From JAIEPW01 sp964471915 (GTDB taxonomy: Bacteria > Acidobacteriota > Terriglobia > Bryobacterales > Bryobacteraceae), in contig CAYYID010000001.1 in the NCBI GenBank assembly GCA_964471915.1, forward strand, positions 186,001-250,000: a stretch of 64,000 nucleotides of DNA. Reading direction: 5' to 3'. Of the stretch, positions 16,107 to 24,471 are shown piece after piece. Below the pieces are notes generated by a model, which was not told the DNA's origin, did not search any database, and was given only the letters and a program-made list of their open reading frames with translations. A program made the position numbers and the translations under genes. Position 1 is the stretch's first letter. Every line of letters begins with the position of its first letter.

Positions 16107-17012
16107 ATGATCAGCGTCCTGAAGCCTTCCGACCAGAACTTCCTGAGCGACCTGAACCGCATCGGCAACCGCCTGGAGCGCGCCCAGCGCCAGTTGACCA
16201 CGGGGCTGCGCGTCGAAACCGTCACCGACGACCCGGACCTGGTGGGGGACATCCTGCAGGCCCGCGCCGACCTGGGCCGCGCCGAGCAGACGCAGTTCAA
16301 CCTGGGCCGCGTCGAACTCGAGATTGCGACCGCGGATCAGGCGCTTCAGGCCGCCGTGAAGGTGCTGGACCGGGTGCGGACACTCGGCTCGCAAGGCGCC
16401 ACCGGCACGGCTACGGCCTCCACGCGCGCCGTGCTGGCCCAGGAAACCGGCGCGGCACTGGAGCAACTGGTCGGGCTGAGCCGCACCCGCGTCGAAGGCC
16501 GCTACCTGTTCTCGGGCGACAACGACACGCAGCCGCCTTTCACGTACGACCCGGCGGGGACGCCCTCGCTTTCCATCTACCTGGGCTCCGCGGCCACGCG
16601 TCAGGCCGAGCACCCCAACGGCACCACCTTTTCGATCGCCAAGACCGGCGAGGAGATCTTCGACGCTCCGGACGCCGCCGACAGCGTCTTCAAAGCGGTC
16701 GAAGCAGTGCGCACCGCGCTCGCCAACAACGATGAGCCGGCGATCCTCGAAGCGGTAACCAACCTCACCCGTCCCGCCGACCATCTGAACCGGCAGGTCG
16801 CCTACTACGGCAGCGTTTCGCGGCAGGTCACCGAGGCGCGGGAGTTCGCCGCCCGTTTCGTCCTGCAGACACGCAAGCAACTGGCCAGCCTTCAGGAAAC
16901 CGACTCCGCCGAGGCGATTCTGGAACTCAACCAGGCCCGCTACGCGCAGGAAGCCGCGCTCCGGGCCCGCTCGCAGACGACCACGCGTTCCCTGTTCGAC
17001 TACCTGGGCTGA
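16107..17012 (+). CDS. flgL: Flagellar hook-associated protein 3 (FlgL)
   Basis: 301 residues, normal for FlgL. The N-terminal flagellin-like helix shows NRIGNRLERAQRQLTTGLRV and DDPDLVGDILQAR. The domain GRYLFSGDNDTQPPF is the typical FlgL centre and the C-terminal helix DSAEAILELNQARYAQEAAL is the second axial helix. It forms the second junction ring, on which filament flagellin assembles. It follows flgK by 12 bp and is the last gene of the operon; its stop touches that of the convergent glycosylase gene. No flagellin or csrA gene follows. Confidence 0.95.
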   Translation: MISVLKPSDQNFLSDLNRIGNRLERAQRQLTTGLRVETVTDDPDLVGDILQARADLGRAEQTQFNLGRVELEIATADQALQAAVKVLDRVRTLGSQGATGTATASTRAVLAQETGAALEQLVGLSRTRVEGRYLFSGDNDTQPPFTYDPAGTPSLSIYLGSAATRQAEHPNGTTFSIAKTGEEIFDAPDAADSVFKAVEAVRTALANNDEPAILEAVTNLTRPADHLNRQVAYYGSVSRQVTEAREFAARFVLQTRKQLASLQETDSAEAILELNQARYAQEAALRARSQTTTRSLFDYLG

Positions 17013-17810
17013 TCACAGCCGCTGACAGACCTTGCAGTAGAACGTCGCCCGTCCTGCCTGCACCTTGCGCAGTACCGGCGCGCCGCAGCGGCGGCACGGC
17101 TGCCCCTCCCGTCCGTAGACCGCGAGCAGCAGCAAGTCCGCCTCCGGGAACTCTTCGGGCCGCGAGGTCACGCGGAACGTATTGCGGATGGCGCGCTGCA
17201 GCGTCAGGCGGATCGCGGTGCGCAGCCGCCGCCATTCCGCTTCGGTCACGTCGCCCGCCGGACGCGCCGGATGGAGGCGCGCCGCGAACAGGGATTCCGC
17301 CGCCCAGATGTTGCCGAGCCCGGCGACGCGCCGCTGATCGAGCAGAAAGGGCTTCACGCCGATCTGCAGGCCTTGTGCCGCGGCAGCCAGATCCCTCCAG
17401 GAGAACGCGGGGTCCAGCGGCTCCGGACCGTAGGCCGCGAACACCTCGCCGAGCGCCTCGGTCCGGTGGGCCTCGACGCTGCCGAACACGCGCGCGTCCT
17501 CGAATACGATCCCCTGCCCGTCCTCCAGCCGGAACAAAAGGCGGGTGTGCCGGGGAAGGCGCCGGGCGTCCTCGACCCAGTAGACATGCCCGGTCATCCC
17601 GAGCTGGATGCGCACAGTCCAGCCGGTGTCGAGGTGCACCAGCACGTTCTTGGCGCGCCGCGCGTAGCCGGTGACGCGGCCGCGGGCGCGGCGGGCGACT
17701 TCGGGACCCGCGAACCCGGCGCGCAGGATCTTCGCCGACGCGATCCGCGCGTCCGCGGCATACTCCTGGAGGCGCCGGACCATGTACTCGGCTTCAGGCA
17801 GTTCGGGCAT
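17013..17810 (-). CDS. Fpg/Nei-family DNA glycosylase-AP lyase
   Basis: 265 residues from ATG 17810; the frame extends to 17945 but the mature enzyme must start at MPELPEAEY so that Pro is N-terminal after Met removal. It excises oxidised bases and cuts the backbone by beta/delta elimination. Seen: catalytic Pro-Glu, the beta-hairpin lysine in RRAKNVLVHLD, VRIQLGMTGH, the helix-two-turn-helix VAGLGNIWAAESLFAARLHP, and a four-cysteine zinc finger (CRRC...CKVC) at the C-terminus. Whether it prefers 8-oxoguanine (MutM) or pyrimidines (Nei) is uncertain. Confidence 0.93.
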   Translation of the reverse strand: MPELPEAEYMVRRLQEYAADARIASAKILRAGFAGPEVARRARGRVTGYARRAKNVLVHLDTGWTVRIQLGMTGHVYWVEDARRLPRHTRLLFRLEDGQGIVFEDARVFGSVEAHRTEALGEVFAAYGPEPLDPAFSWRDLAAAAQGLQIGVKPFLLDQRRVAGLGNIWAAESLFAARLHPARPAGDVTEAEWRRLRTAIRLTLQRAIRNTFRVTSRPEEFPEADLLLLAVYGREGQPCRRCGAPVLRKVQAGRATFYCKVCQRL

Positions 17811-17844
17811 GATGTTTCGGATGCGCGACAGGCATAATAGGTCC

Positions 17845-19812
17845 ATGAATCGGCTGACCCTCGCGCTCTGCGGCGCCCTGGCGTGCGCCCAGACCCCGAC
17901 TTTCGAGCAGTCCCTGAACCTCCGAACGGTGGCCTCGCCCGTCATCTCGCCCGACGGCCGCTTTATCGCTTACCTGGTCAACGAGACCGACTGGGAGGAT
18001 AACTCGTTCAAGACGCAGATCTGGGTGTTCGATTCGGCGAGCGGCGAGCGCTTCCAGCTCACGAACTCGAAGAAGGGCAGCTCCAGCCCACGCTGGTCGC
18101 CGGACGGCAAGCGGCTCGCCTTCCTTTCGGGGCGGGACGCCAAGACCCAGATCTACCTGATTTCGCCGACCGGCGGCGAGGCGATCCAGGCGACGGACTT
18201 CGACGCTGACGTGCAGGGCTTCGACTGGTCGCCCGACGGGAAGCGCTTCGCGTTGCTATCGGCCGGGCCCCGCGACAAGGCGAAAAAGGAGCGGGAAGAG
18301 AAGTTCGGCGACTTCGAGATCGTCAACGCCGACTATCAGAACGCGCGCCTGTGGGTCTGCGACGCGGCAGCGAACGGCCGGAAGGCCAAGCCGGAGGCGG
18401 TCTCGCCGGCCGAAGTCAGCGTGACCGACTTCGCGTGGTCGCCCGATTCCGGCACGCTCGCCCTGACGGCCGCCACGGATCCCGACCTCAGCCACCAGGC
18501 GACGGCCGATCTATACGTGCTCCGGCTCTCCGACAAAGGCTTCCGCAAGCTGGTGGCGACGCCGGGGCCGGAGCGGAATCCGGCGTTCTCGCCGGATGGC
18601 GCTTCGATCGCGTTCCAGACGTCGAACGGCGACGACGGGTCTTATTACCGGAACTCGAAGATCGCGATCGTGCCGGCAAGCGGCGGCGCGCCTCGGATCG
18701 TGAGCGACGCCTTCGACGAGAACCCGAACCTGCTCGGTTGGGGTCCGAACGGGATTTACTTCGGCGGCTTCCAGAAGACCTCGATGCACGTGTTCCGGCT
18801 GAATCCGGCGTCGGGCACGGTGGAGAAGCTCACCGCCCCCGCCGACGGAATCTTCTCCGGGACGTCTTTCACGCGCGATTACTCGCGCATGGCTTTCAGT
18901 TGCGCCGCGCCGAACCGCCTGGCGGAGATCTGCCATTCGCCGGTGAGCGGTTTTGCGGCGCGGCCGGTGACGAATGCCGGCGAGCAGCTCAAGGATTTTC
19001 AACTGGCGCGTCGCGAAGTGGTGGAGTGGAAGTCGAAGGACGGGACGCTCATCGAAGGCGTGCTGATCAAGCCGGCGAACTTCGATCCGGCGAAGAAGTA
19101 CCCGCTGCTGGTGGTGATCCACGGCGGACCCACGGGGATCGATATGCCGTCGCTGGCGCCGGACCGCACGTACCCGATCGAGCGCTTCGCGGCGAAGGGC
19201 GCTGTGATTCTGCGGCCGAACTACCGGGGGTCGGCGGGCTATGGCGAGAAGTTCCGGTCGCTGAACGTGCGGAACCTCGGGCTCGGGGACCACGACGATG
19301 TGGTGTCGGGCGTCGACTTCCTGATCGGCAAGGGGTACATCGACGCCGAGCGCGTGGGGTCCATGGGCTGGAGCCAGGGCGGGTACATCTCGGCCTTCCT
19401 GACGACGTACAGCACGCGGTTCAAGGCGATCAGCGTGGGCGCGGGCATCTCCAACTGGATGACCTACTACGTGAACACGGACATCCACCCGTTCACGCGG
19501 CAGTACCTGAAGGCGACGCCGTGGGAGGATCCCGAGATCTACCGCAAGACGTCGCCGATGAGTTACATCAACCAGGCGAAGACGCCGACGCTGATCCAGC
19601 ACGGCGAGTTGGACAAGCGGGTGCCGATCCCCAATGCGTACGAGCTGTACCAGGGCCTGCAGGACCGCAACGTGCCGTCGAAGCTGATCGTCTACAAGGG
19701 CTTCGGACACGGGATCAACAAGCCGAAGCAGACGCGCGCGGTGCTGGAGCACAACTACGACTGGTTCAGCCAGTGGATCTGGGGCGAGAAGCCGGCTAAG
19801 GTCGCGGAGTAG
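17845..19812 (+). CDS. S9-family prolyl oligopeptidase-like peptidase (secreted)
   Basis: 655 residues from ATG 17845 (signal peptide MNRLTLALCGALACAQ). The first 390 residues form a beta-propeller with repeated 'SPDG' blades (ISPDGRFIAYL, SPDGKRLAFLSG, SPDGKRFALL). The alpha/beta-hydrolase domain has GWSQGG with Ser510, Asp590 in HGELDKRVP and His622 in GFGHGINKP. It cleaves short peptides after Pro or related residues, probably in the periplasm. Divergent from the glycosylase gene (34 bp). It ends at a strong hairpin. A larger paralog lies at 42134. Confidence 0.93.
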   Translation: MNRLTLALCGALACAQTPTFEQSLNLRTVASPVISPDGRFIAYLVNETDWEDNSFKTQIWVFDSASGERFQLTNSKKGSSSPRWSPDGKRLAFLSGRDAKTQIYLISPTGGEAIQATDFDADVQGFDWSPDGKRFALLSAGPRDKAKKEREEKFGDFEIVNADYQNARLWVCDAAANGRKAKPEAVSPAEVSVTDFAWSPDSGTLALTAATDPDLSHQATADLYVLRLSDKGFRKLVATPGPERNPAFSPDGASIAFQTSNGDDGSYYRNSKIAIVPASGGAPRIVSDAFDENPNLLGWGPNGIYFGGFQKTSMHVFRLNPASGTVEKLTAPADGIFSGTSFTRDYSRMAFSCAAPNRLAEICHSPVSGFAARPVTNAGEQLKDFQLARREVVEWKSKDGTLIEGVLIKPANFDPAKKYPLLVVIHGGPTGIDMPSLAPDRTYPIERFAAKGAVILRPNYRGSAGYGEKFRSLNVRNLGLGDHDDVVSGVDFLIGKGYIDAERVGSMGWSQGGYISAFLTTYSTRFKAISVGAGISNWMTYYVNTDIHPFTRQYLKATPWEDPEIYRKTSPMSYINQAKTPTLIQHGELDKRVPIPNAYELYQGLQDRNVPSKLIVYKGFGHGINKPKQTRAVLEHNYDWFSQWIWGEKPAKVAE

Positions 19813-19824
19813 ACGGAAGCAGAA

Positions 19825-19860
19825 AGAGGCGGCCCCGGGGTAGGGCCGCCTCTTGGTTTG
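19825..19860 (+). terminator. Intrinsic terminator between convergent genes
   Basis: A perfect 11-bp stem (19825-19835 with 19843-19853) with 7-nt loop, then a T-rich stretch on the plus strand. It ends the S9 peptidase transcript and, being palindromic, may also serve the minus-strand gene that stops at 19878. Confidence 0.8.
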
Positions 19861-19877
19861 TTGCCGAACGCGGATGA

Positions 19878-20552
19878 CTACTTCTGCTTCGCGATGATCA
19901 GATCCTTGACCTTCTCGTAGGTGGACTCCGGGATCACCTTCTTGGTGAGCAGTTCGTTCTTGGTGCGGTAGGGGCGCGCGGCGATGATCTTCTCGGCGTA
20001 GGCGGGTCCAATGGCGGGCAGCGCCTCGAGTTGCTTCGCGGTGGCGGAATTGAGGTCGAGCGGACCGGCGGCGGCGACCTTGGTCTTCGCGCCCGCCGTT
20101 TCGAGGGCGCCGCCGGCAGCGGCCACGCCTTGTCCGGTCTTCTGGGCCACGACTCCGGCGCCCTCGCCAGTCTTCTTGACGCCGGTCTTCGTGGCGTCGG
20201 CCGTTGCCGTGGCCGCCCTCTTGGTGGTGTCAGCGGTGGCGGACGCCGCCTTCTTGGTGGTGTCCACCGTGGCGTCGGTGGCCTTCTTGGCGCCTTCGGC
20301 CGTCGCCGAAGCCGCTTTCTTGGTGGTATCGACGGTCGCCGCGGTGGCCTTCTTCGCGCCGTCGGCGGTCGCGGACGCGGCTTTCTTGGTGGTGTCGGCC
20401 GTGGCGGTGGCAGCCTTATCGATGCCTTCGCCGACCTTGGACAGCGTCTTGCTCACCGGGCCTTTTTTCTCTTCGGGCTTCGCGGGAGTGGCCTGTCCCG
20501 CGGCGAGCACCGCACCCAGGGTAAAGAGAGCGGCTAGATTTCGAATGTTCAT
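19878..20552 (-). CDS. Secreted helix-hairpin-helix protein with 11-residue LEA-like repeats
   Basis: 224 residues. A signal peptide (MNIRNLAALFTLGAVLAAGQ) is followed by about eight imperfect 11-residue repeats (pattern TADTTKKAASA, TVDTTKKAASA, TADGAKKATAA) over about residues 48-135. These are Ala/Lys/Thr-rich and amphipathic like group 3 LEA proteins. The C-terminal 65 residues form a helix-hairpin-helix domain of ComEA type (LDLNSATAKQLEALPAIGPA, KIIAARPY). ComEA-type HhH domains bind DNA; the repeats may be a desiccation-protective or extended spacer. Four bases overlap with the next upstream gene's stop (ATGA at 20549-20552). Confidence 0.85.
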   Translation of the reverse strand: MNIRNLAALFTLGAVLAAGQATPAKPEEKKGPVSKTLSKVGEGIDKAATATADTTKKAASATADGAKKATAATVDTTKKAASATAEGAKKATDATVDTTKKAASATADTTKRAATATADATKTGVKKTGEGAGVVAQKTGQGVAAAGGALETAGAKTKVAAAGPLDLNSATAKQLEALPAIGPAYAEKIIAARPYRTKNELLTKKVIPESTYEKVKDLIIAKQK

Positions 20553-21124
20553 GTGTTGGGGGTCCTTTCCTTCGATTGTGGGTCAATCGGTTTCGCATTG
20601 TCAAAACCGCGCGCGGCGCAAGCGGCATAGAGCGCGAGGGCGGCGGGCTCGGCGGCGTACTGCCACCACAGGACGCTCCACTCGGGTTTCGAGATCACGG
20701 CGCCCGCGGCAGTGATCGCAAACAGCAGTGCGCGGAAGCGCCGGGCCTCGGGGAGCCGGTACTCGGCCCACGCGACGGAAAGCAGCAGCAAGCCAGCCAT
20801 GAAGATCAGAAAGGCTGTCGGATTGCCGAGGTCGAGCGCGAGGCCTTCGGGCAGCCACTGGGGGCGGCGGTAGTACAGGAGGAAGAACAGGTCGTACGGG
20901 TACGCAAGCACCGCGAGCAGCGCCCACGGCGGCCGGCGGCGCGTCCCGGCGAGAACGGCTAGCCACAGGCGCACAACGGTCCACACCAGGCCCCCCAGAT
21001 CGTGCGCGGCGAACAGACGGCTGGCGAACCCAGCCGCGGCGCCGCCGACCGCGGCCGTTACCGCCACGGGGGTCCAGAAGCGTTCCTCGATCGAATAACG
21101 GAACAGGCTAGCGTCCGCCGCCAA
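20549..21124 (-). CDS. Multi-span membrane protein of unknown function
   Basis: 191 residues from TTG 21124 with five to six hydrophobic spans (for example AVTAAVGGAAAGFASRLF, WALLAVLAYPYDLFFLLYY, FLIFMAGLLLLSVAWAEY, AALALYAACAA). No family recognised. The start overlaps the metallopeptidase stop by 17 bases and the stop overlaps the HhH-protein start by four, so the three genes are one operon. The unusual TTG start is chosen because no ATG or GTG allows the first span to be complete. Confidence 0.65.
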   Translation of the reverse strand: MAADASLFRYSIEERFWTPVAVTAAVGGAAAGFASRLFAAHDLGGLVWTVVRLWLAVLAGTRRRPPWALLAVLAYPYDLFFLLYYRRPQWLPEGLALDLGNPTAFLIFMAGLLLLSVAWAEYRLPEARRFRALLFAITAAGAVISKPEWSVLWWQYAAEPAALALYAACAARGFDNAKPIDPQSKERTPNT

Positions 21125-21980
21125 AGGTATCGCAAGCCTCGAAGCGGCCGCCCTGTAGTCCGCGGCGGAACCACTCGACGCGCTGCGCCGAGGAGCCGTG
21201 GGTGAAGGACTCGGGGTTCACGCCGCGTCCGGACATGCGCTGGATCCGGTCATCGCCGATCGCCGCCGCGGCGTTGAGCCCGCTTTCGACGTCGCCGGAT
21301 TCGAGGATATTGCGCTCCGCGGTCGAATGTCCCCAGATGCCGGCCAGGCAATCCGCCTGCAGCTCCATGCGGACGGAAAGCTGGTTCGCCGCGCCGGGAT
21401 TGCCGCGCTGCGCCCGGCGGACTTTTTTCTCGATCCCCGTGATGTTCTGGATGTGGTGCCCCACTTCGTGGGCGATCACGTAAGCCTGCGCGAAGTCCCC
21501 GCCCGCGCGGAAGCGCGAGCGGAGTTCCTCGAAGAACCCAAGGTCGAGGTAGACGCGTTCGTCGCCGGGGCAATAGAAGGGCCCGCTGGCGGATTCCGCG
21601 CCGCCGCAAGCCGACTGCACGAAGTCGCGGAACAGCACCAGCTTGGAGCGGCGGTAGGGCACGTTGGTCTGGGCCGGCAGCAGTTTGGTCCAGGTGTCCT
21701 GCACGTCGGTGATGACGAACTGCATGAAGTCGCGGGCGGGTTGTTCCGCGGCGGTGCGCCGCGGATCGGGGGCAGAAGCGGCGCCTGCGGGCGCGCCGCC
21801 TCCGCCGCCGCCCAGGAAGGGCGTCACCAGATCCCGTCCGAAGATCAGGCTGAGGACCATCAGCACGAGCACGCCGCCGACACCGACGCCGCGTCCGCCA
21901 AAGCCGCCGCCTCCACCGCCGCCCTGGTCGCGAATATCTTCGATGTCGTCCGCGTTACCGCCGCCTGGCGTCCATCGCAT
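21108..21980 (-). CDS. YpfJ-family neutral zinc metallopeptidase
   Basis: 290 residues from ATG 21980 (MRWTPGG). A glycine-rich cytoplasmic leader (about residues 20-35) is followed by one membrane span (GGVLVLMVLSLIFG) and another Gly/Ala linker. The zinc site HEVGHH lies at about residue 180 (YVIAHEVGHHIQNI), with the third ligand Glu probably in MELQADCLAGIWG. The C-terminus FTHGSSAQRVEWFRRGLQGG is the conserved YpfJ ending. It faces the periplasm; physiological substrate unknown. Head of a three-gene operon and divergent from selA (78 bp). Confidence 0.92.
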   Translation of the reverse strand: MRWTPGGGNADDIEDIRDQGGGGGGGFGGRGVGVGGVLVLMVLSLIFGRDLVTPFLGGGGGGAPAGAASAPDPRRTAAEQPARDFMQFVITDVQDTWTKLLPAQTNVPYRRSKLVLFRDFVQSACGGAESASGPFYCPGDERVYLDLGFFEELRSRFRAGGDFAQAYVIAHEVGHHIQNITGIEKKVRRAQRGNPGAANQLSVRMELQADCLAGIWGHSTAERNILESGDVESGLNAAAAIGDDRIQRMSGRGVNPESFTHGSSAQRVEWFRRGLQGGRFEACDTFGGGR

Positions 21981-22058
21981 GTCGGTGTCCTCCCCGATCT
22001 CCTCAGGCGCAGTATCCCACGACGAGCCCGCCAGGGTATATGACAAACTTGAGAACGA

Positions 22059-23372
22059 ATGTCCGCCGCCCTCCAGGAGAAGCTCCGCCAGTTGCCCGGC
22101 GTGGACGAGCTGGCGTCCCGGCTGGCGGACCTGCCGTACCCGCGCGCGCTGGTGATCGCGGAGGCGCGGCGGGCGGTCGCCCGGGCGCGCGAGGAGCTGC
22201 TCGCCGGGGGTCCGCTGGCGGACCTCGAGGCGCAGGTGCGGCGCACCCTGGCCGCGCTGGCCGCGCCGTCGCTGCGCGGCGTGATCAACGCGACCGGCGT
22301 GGTATTGCACACGAACCTGGGACGCGCGCCGCTGGCGCCGCTGGTCCCCGTGCCCGGCTACTCGAACCTCGAGTACGACCTCGCCGCCGGCAAGCGCGGC
22401 AAACGCGACGTGCACCTCGCGCCGCTGCTCGAGCGGCTGACGGGCAAACCCGGCATCGCCGTTAACAACAACGCCGCCGCGACGTACCTGGTGCTGCACG
22501 AACTGGCCGCCGGCGAGGAAGTACTGGTCAGCCGCGGCGAGCTGATCGAGATCGGCGACGGCTTCCGGATCCCGGACATCATGGCGCGCTCCGGCGCCGT
22601 GCTCCGCGAGGTCGGCACCACGAACAAGACGTCGCTCGACGACTACCGCGCCGCAATCACGGAACGCACGCGCCTGATCATGCGGGTGCATCCGTCGAAC
22701 TTTCACATCACGGGCTTCACGGCCAAGCCCGCGCTCGCCGAGCTGGCGGCGCTGGCGCGCGAGCATGGGCTGCCGCTCTACGAGGACCTCGGCAGCGGCT
22801 GCGCGGCCGACCTGCAGCCCTACGGCGTGTCCGAGCCCCTGGTGCACGAGTCGCTCGCCGCGGGCGTCAACGTCGTGTCGTTTAGCGGCGATAAGCTGCT
22901 GGGTGGACCGCAGAGCGGGCTGATCGCCGGCGACGCCGCGCTCATCGCGCGGCTGCGCCGCAATCCGATGTTCCGGGCCCTGCGGCTCGACAAGCTGATC
23001 ACCCAGGCGCTGGAACAAACGCTGCGCGCGCTGGTCTTCGAGGATTACGACGCGCTGCCGGCGCTGCGCATGATCCGGTTGTCGCCCGAGGCCATCCGGC
23101 TGCGCGCCATGGCGCTCGCAGAACACCTCCCGGGAGCCGAAGTGATCGCAGGCGCGAGCGTCATCGGCGGCGGCTCCACGCCGGATCAGACGCTGCCCAC
23201 GTGGCTGCTGGCGGTTCCCGGCGACGCGGCGGCGCTGGAGCGCGCCCTGCGCGGCGGCGATCCTCCGGTGATCGCGCGCATCGAGGACGATCGCCTGCTG
23301 CTCGACCTGCGCACGGTGCTTGAGGAGCAGGAGCCAGCGCTTATCGCGGCAGTCCGGTCAGCCTGGGGATGA
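22059..23372 (+). CDS. selA: L-seryl-tRNA(Sec) selenium transferase
   Basis: 437 residues. A PLP enzyme that converts seryl-tRNA(Sec) to selenocysteinyl-tRNA(Sec) with selenophosphate. Seen: the N-terminal tRNA-binding segment (LRQLPGVDELASRL), RGVINATGVVLHTNLGRAPL, NNNAAATYLVLHEL, EIGDGFRIPDIMARSG, REVGTTNKT, YEDLGSGC and the PLP lysine Lys279 in SFSGDKLLGGPQSG. All core motifs are intact. selB, selC and selD are not in the window, nor was a selenoprotein recognised. The 3' end overlaps the convergent amidohydrolase by 32 bp. Confidence 0.95.
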   Translation: MSAALQEKLRQLPGVDELASRLADLPYPRALVIAEARRAVARAREELLAGGPLADLEAQVRRTLAALAAPSLRGVINATGVVLHTNLGRAPLAPLVPVPGYSNLEYDLAAGKRGKRDVHLAPLLERLTGKPGIAVNNNAAATYLVLHELAAGEEVLVSRGELIEIGDGFRIPDIMARSGAVLREVGTTNKTSLDDYRAAITERTRLIMRVHPSNFHITGFTAKPALAELAALAREHGLPLYEDLGSGCAADLQPYGVSEPLVHESLAAGVNVVSFSGDKLLGGPQSGLIAGDAALIARLRRNPMFRALRLDKLITQALEQTLRALVFEDYDALPALRMIRLSPEAIRLRAMALAEHLPGAEVIAGASVIGGGSTPDQTLPTWLLAVPGDAAALERALRGGDPPVIARIEDDRLLLDLRTVLEEQEPALIAAVRSAWG

Positions 23373-24417
23373 GCTTCGCCGCGTTCTTGTAGTACAGCTT
23401 CTTCAGCGCCTCGTCCGGAAGTCCCGCACCGTACATCTTCCAGAAGGCGTGCCGCTTGCGATAGTAGTCGAAGTACTCGTCCTCGGTCTCGAGCACGCGG
23501 AAGTACACGTGGTACTCGCCGACGTCCTGCACGGCGTCCTTGCCCATGAGCACGCGGTCGCCATAGCGCGCCATGAACTCCCGGAACGCCCGCGGCTGGC
23601 GGCCGATCTCCGCCAGCACCGCGCCGATCTCCGTGTACATGTTCGGATACTTCTCGAACAGGCGGCTCAGCGCGCCCAGGTCCCCGCCCAGCCACCCGAG
23701 ATGCGCATTGATGAAGTTCACCTTCGGGTGCCGCCCCACGCGCGTGTACAGCTCGTTCATGAGGACATCCCAGCTCGGGTACTTCTCCGGCGGGCGCGCC
23801 CGCTGGGGAAACTGCTTCAGCTCCAGCCAGCGCTCGTTGTTCTTGTCGATCGGCTCGAAGAAGGACTTCGGCTCCGCCGTGTGGATCAGCACCGGAATCC
23901 GGTACTTGGCGCACATCTCGAAAGCCTGGTCGAAGCGCGGGTCGTCCACGTGCACCCGCTGCTTCTTGCCATCCATCAGGTCCATGCCGAAGTTCTTGAA
24001 GATCTTCAGCCCCTGGGCGCCGTTCTTGATGTCCTGCTCGAACTGCCGGGCCAGCTTGGCGCCGTAATCCGGTTCGTCGATCCCCTGGAATGAGAAGTTC
24101 GCGAACGCCACGAAGCGGTCCGGATACTTACCCTTCATGAGGGCGATGCCGTTCTTGAGATTGTCGCCGGTGCCGCCGCTCAGGTTGACCAGCACCCGCA
24201 TGTTGATGGCGTCCATCTGCTTCACCAGGCGCTCGGTTTCTTCGGCCGAGGGGCGGTTGACGTGGCGGTGCACGTCGACAAAAGGAAACTTGGCTCGCGT
24301 CACCGGACGCTGGCTGACCACCAGGGTCGACTTGGGGTCATACTCTTCGATCGTCAACGACTGGGCGGCCGCGGCGAAGGGCAGCGCCGCTACGAGAAAT
24401 ATTAGCTTGGGACTCAT
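23341..24417 (-). CDS. Secreted amidohydrolase (amidohydrolase_2 family)
   Basis: 358 residues from ATG 24417 with signal peptide MSPKLIFLVAALPFAAAAQ. TIM-barrel metal-dependent hydrolase: metal-binding DVHRHVN (HxH), LKIFKNFGMD, VLIHTAEP, NFINAHLGWLGGD, and MGKDAVQD with the terminal aspartate. This family hydrolyses or decarboxylates ring compounds and lactones; the substrate is unknown. The frame is open far upstream, but the signal peptide fixes the start. Divergent from the acyl-CoA ligase gene (54 bp) and overlapping selA by 32 bp tail-to-tail. Confidence 0.88.
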   Translation of the reverse strand: MSPKLIFLVAALPFAAAAQSLTIEEYDPKSTLVVSQRPVTRAKFPFVDVHRHVNRPSAEETERLVKQMDAINMRVLVNLSGGTGDNLKNGIALMKGKYPDRFVAFANFSFQGIDEPDYGAKLARQFEQDIKNGAQGLKIFKNFGMDLMDGKKQRVHVDDPRFDQAFEMCAKYRIPVLIHTAEPKSFFEPIDKNNERWLELKQFPQRARPPEKYPSWDVLMNELYTRVGRHPKVNFINAHLGWLGGDLGALSRLFEKYPNMYTEIGAVLAEIGRQPRAFREFMARYGDRVLMGKDAVQDVGEYHVYFRVLETEDEYFDYYRKRHAFWKMYGAGLPDEALKKLYYKNAAKLIPRLTGLPR

Positions 24418-24471
24418 CAGCGTAATGACGAAGATAGCACCGCTTGCGATACACTCACACGCGAGAATCCT

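Noticed and set aside
19959..20460. The DNA-level repeats in the HhH gene as a CRISPR array
   Set aside because: The repeats are coding, contiguous 33-bp units without unique spacers, and give an 11-residue protein period.
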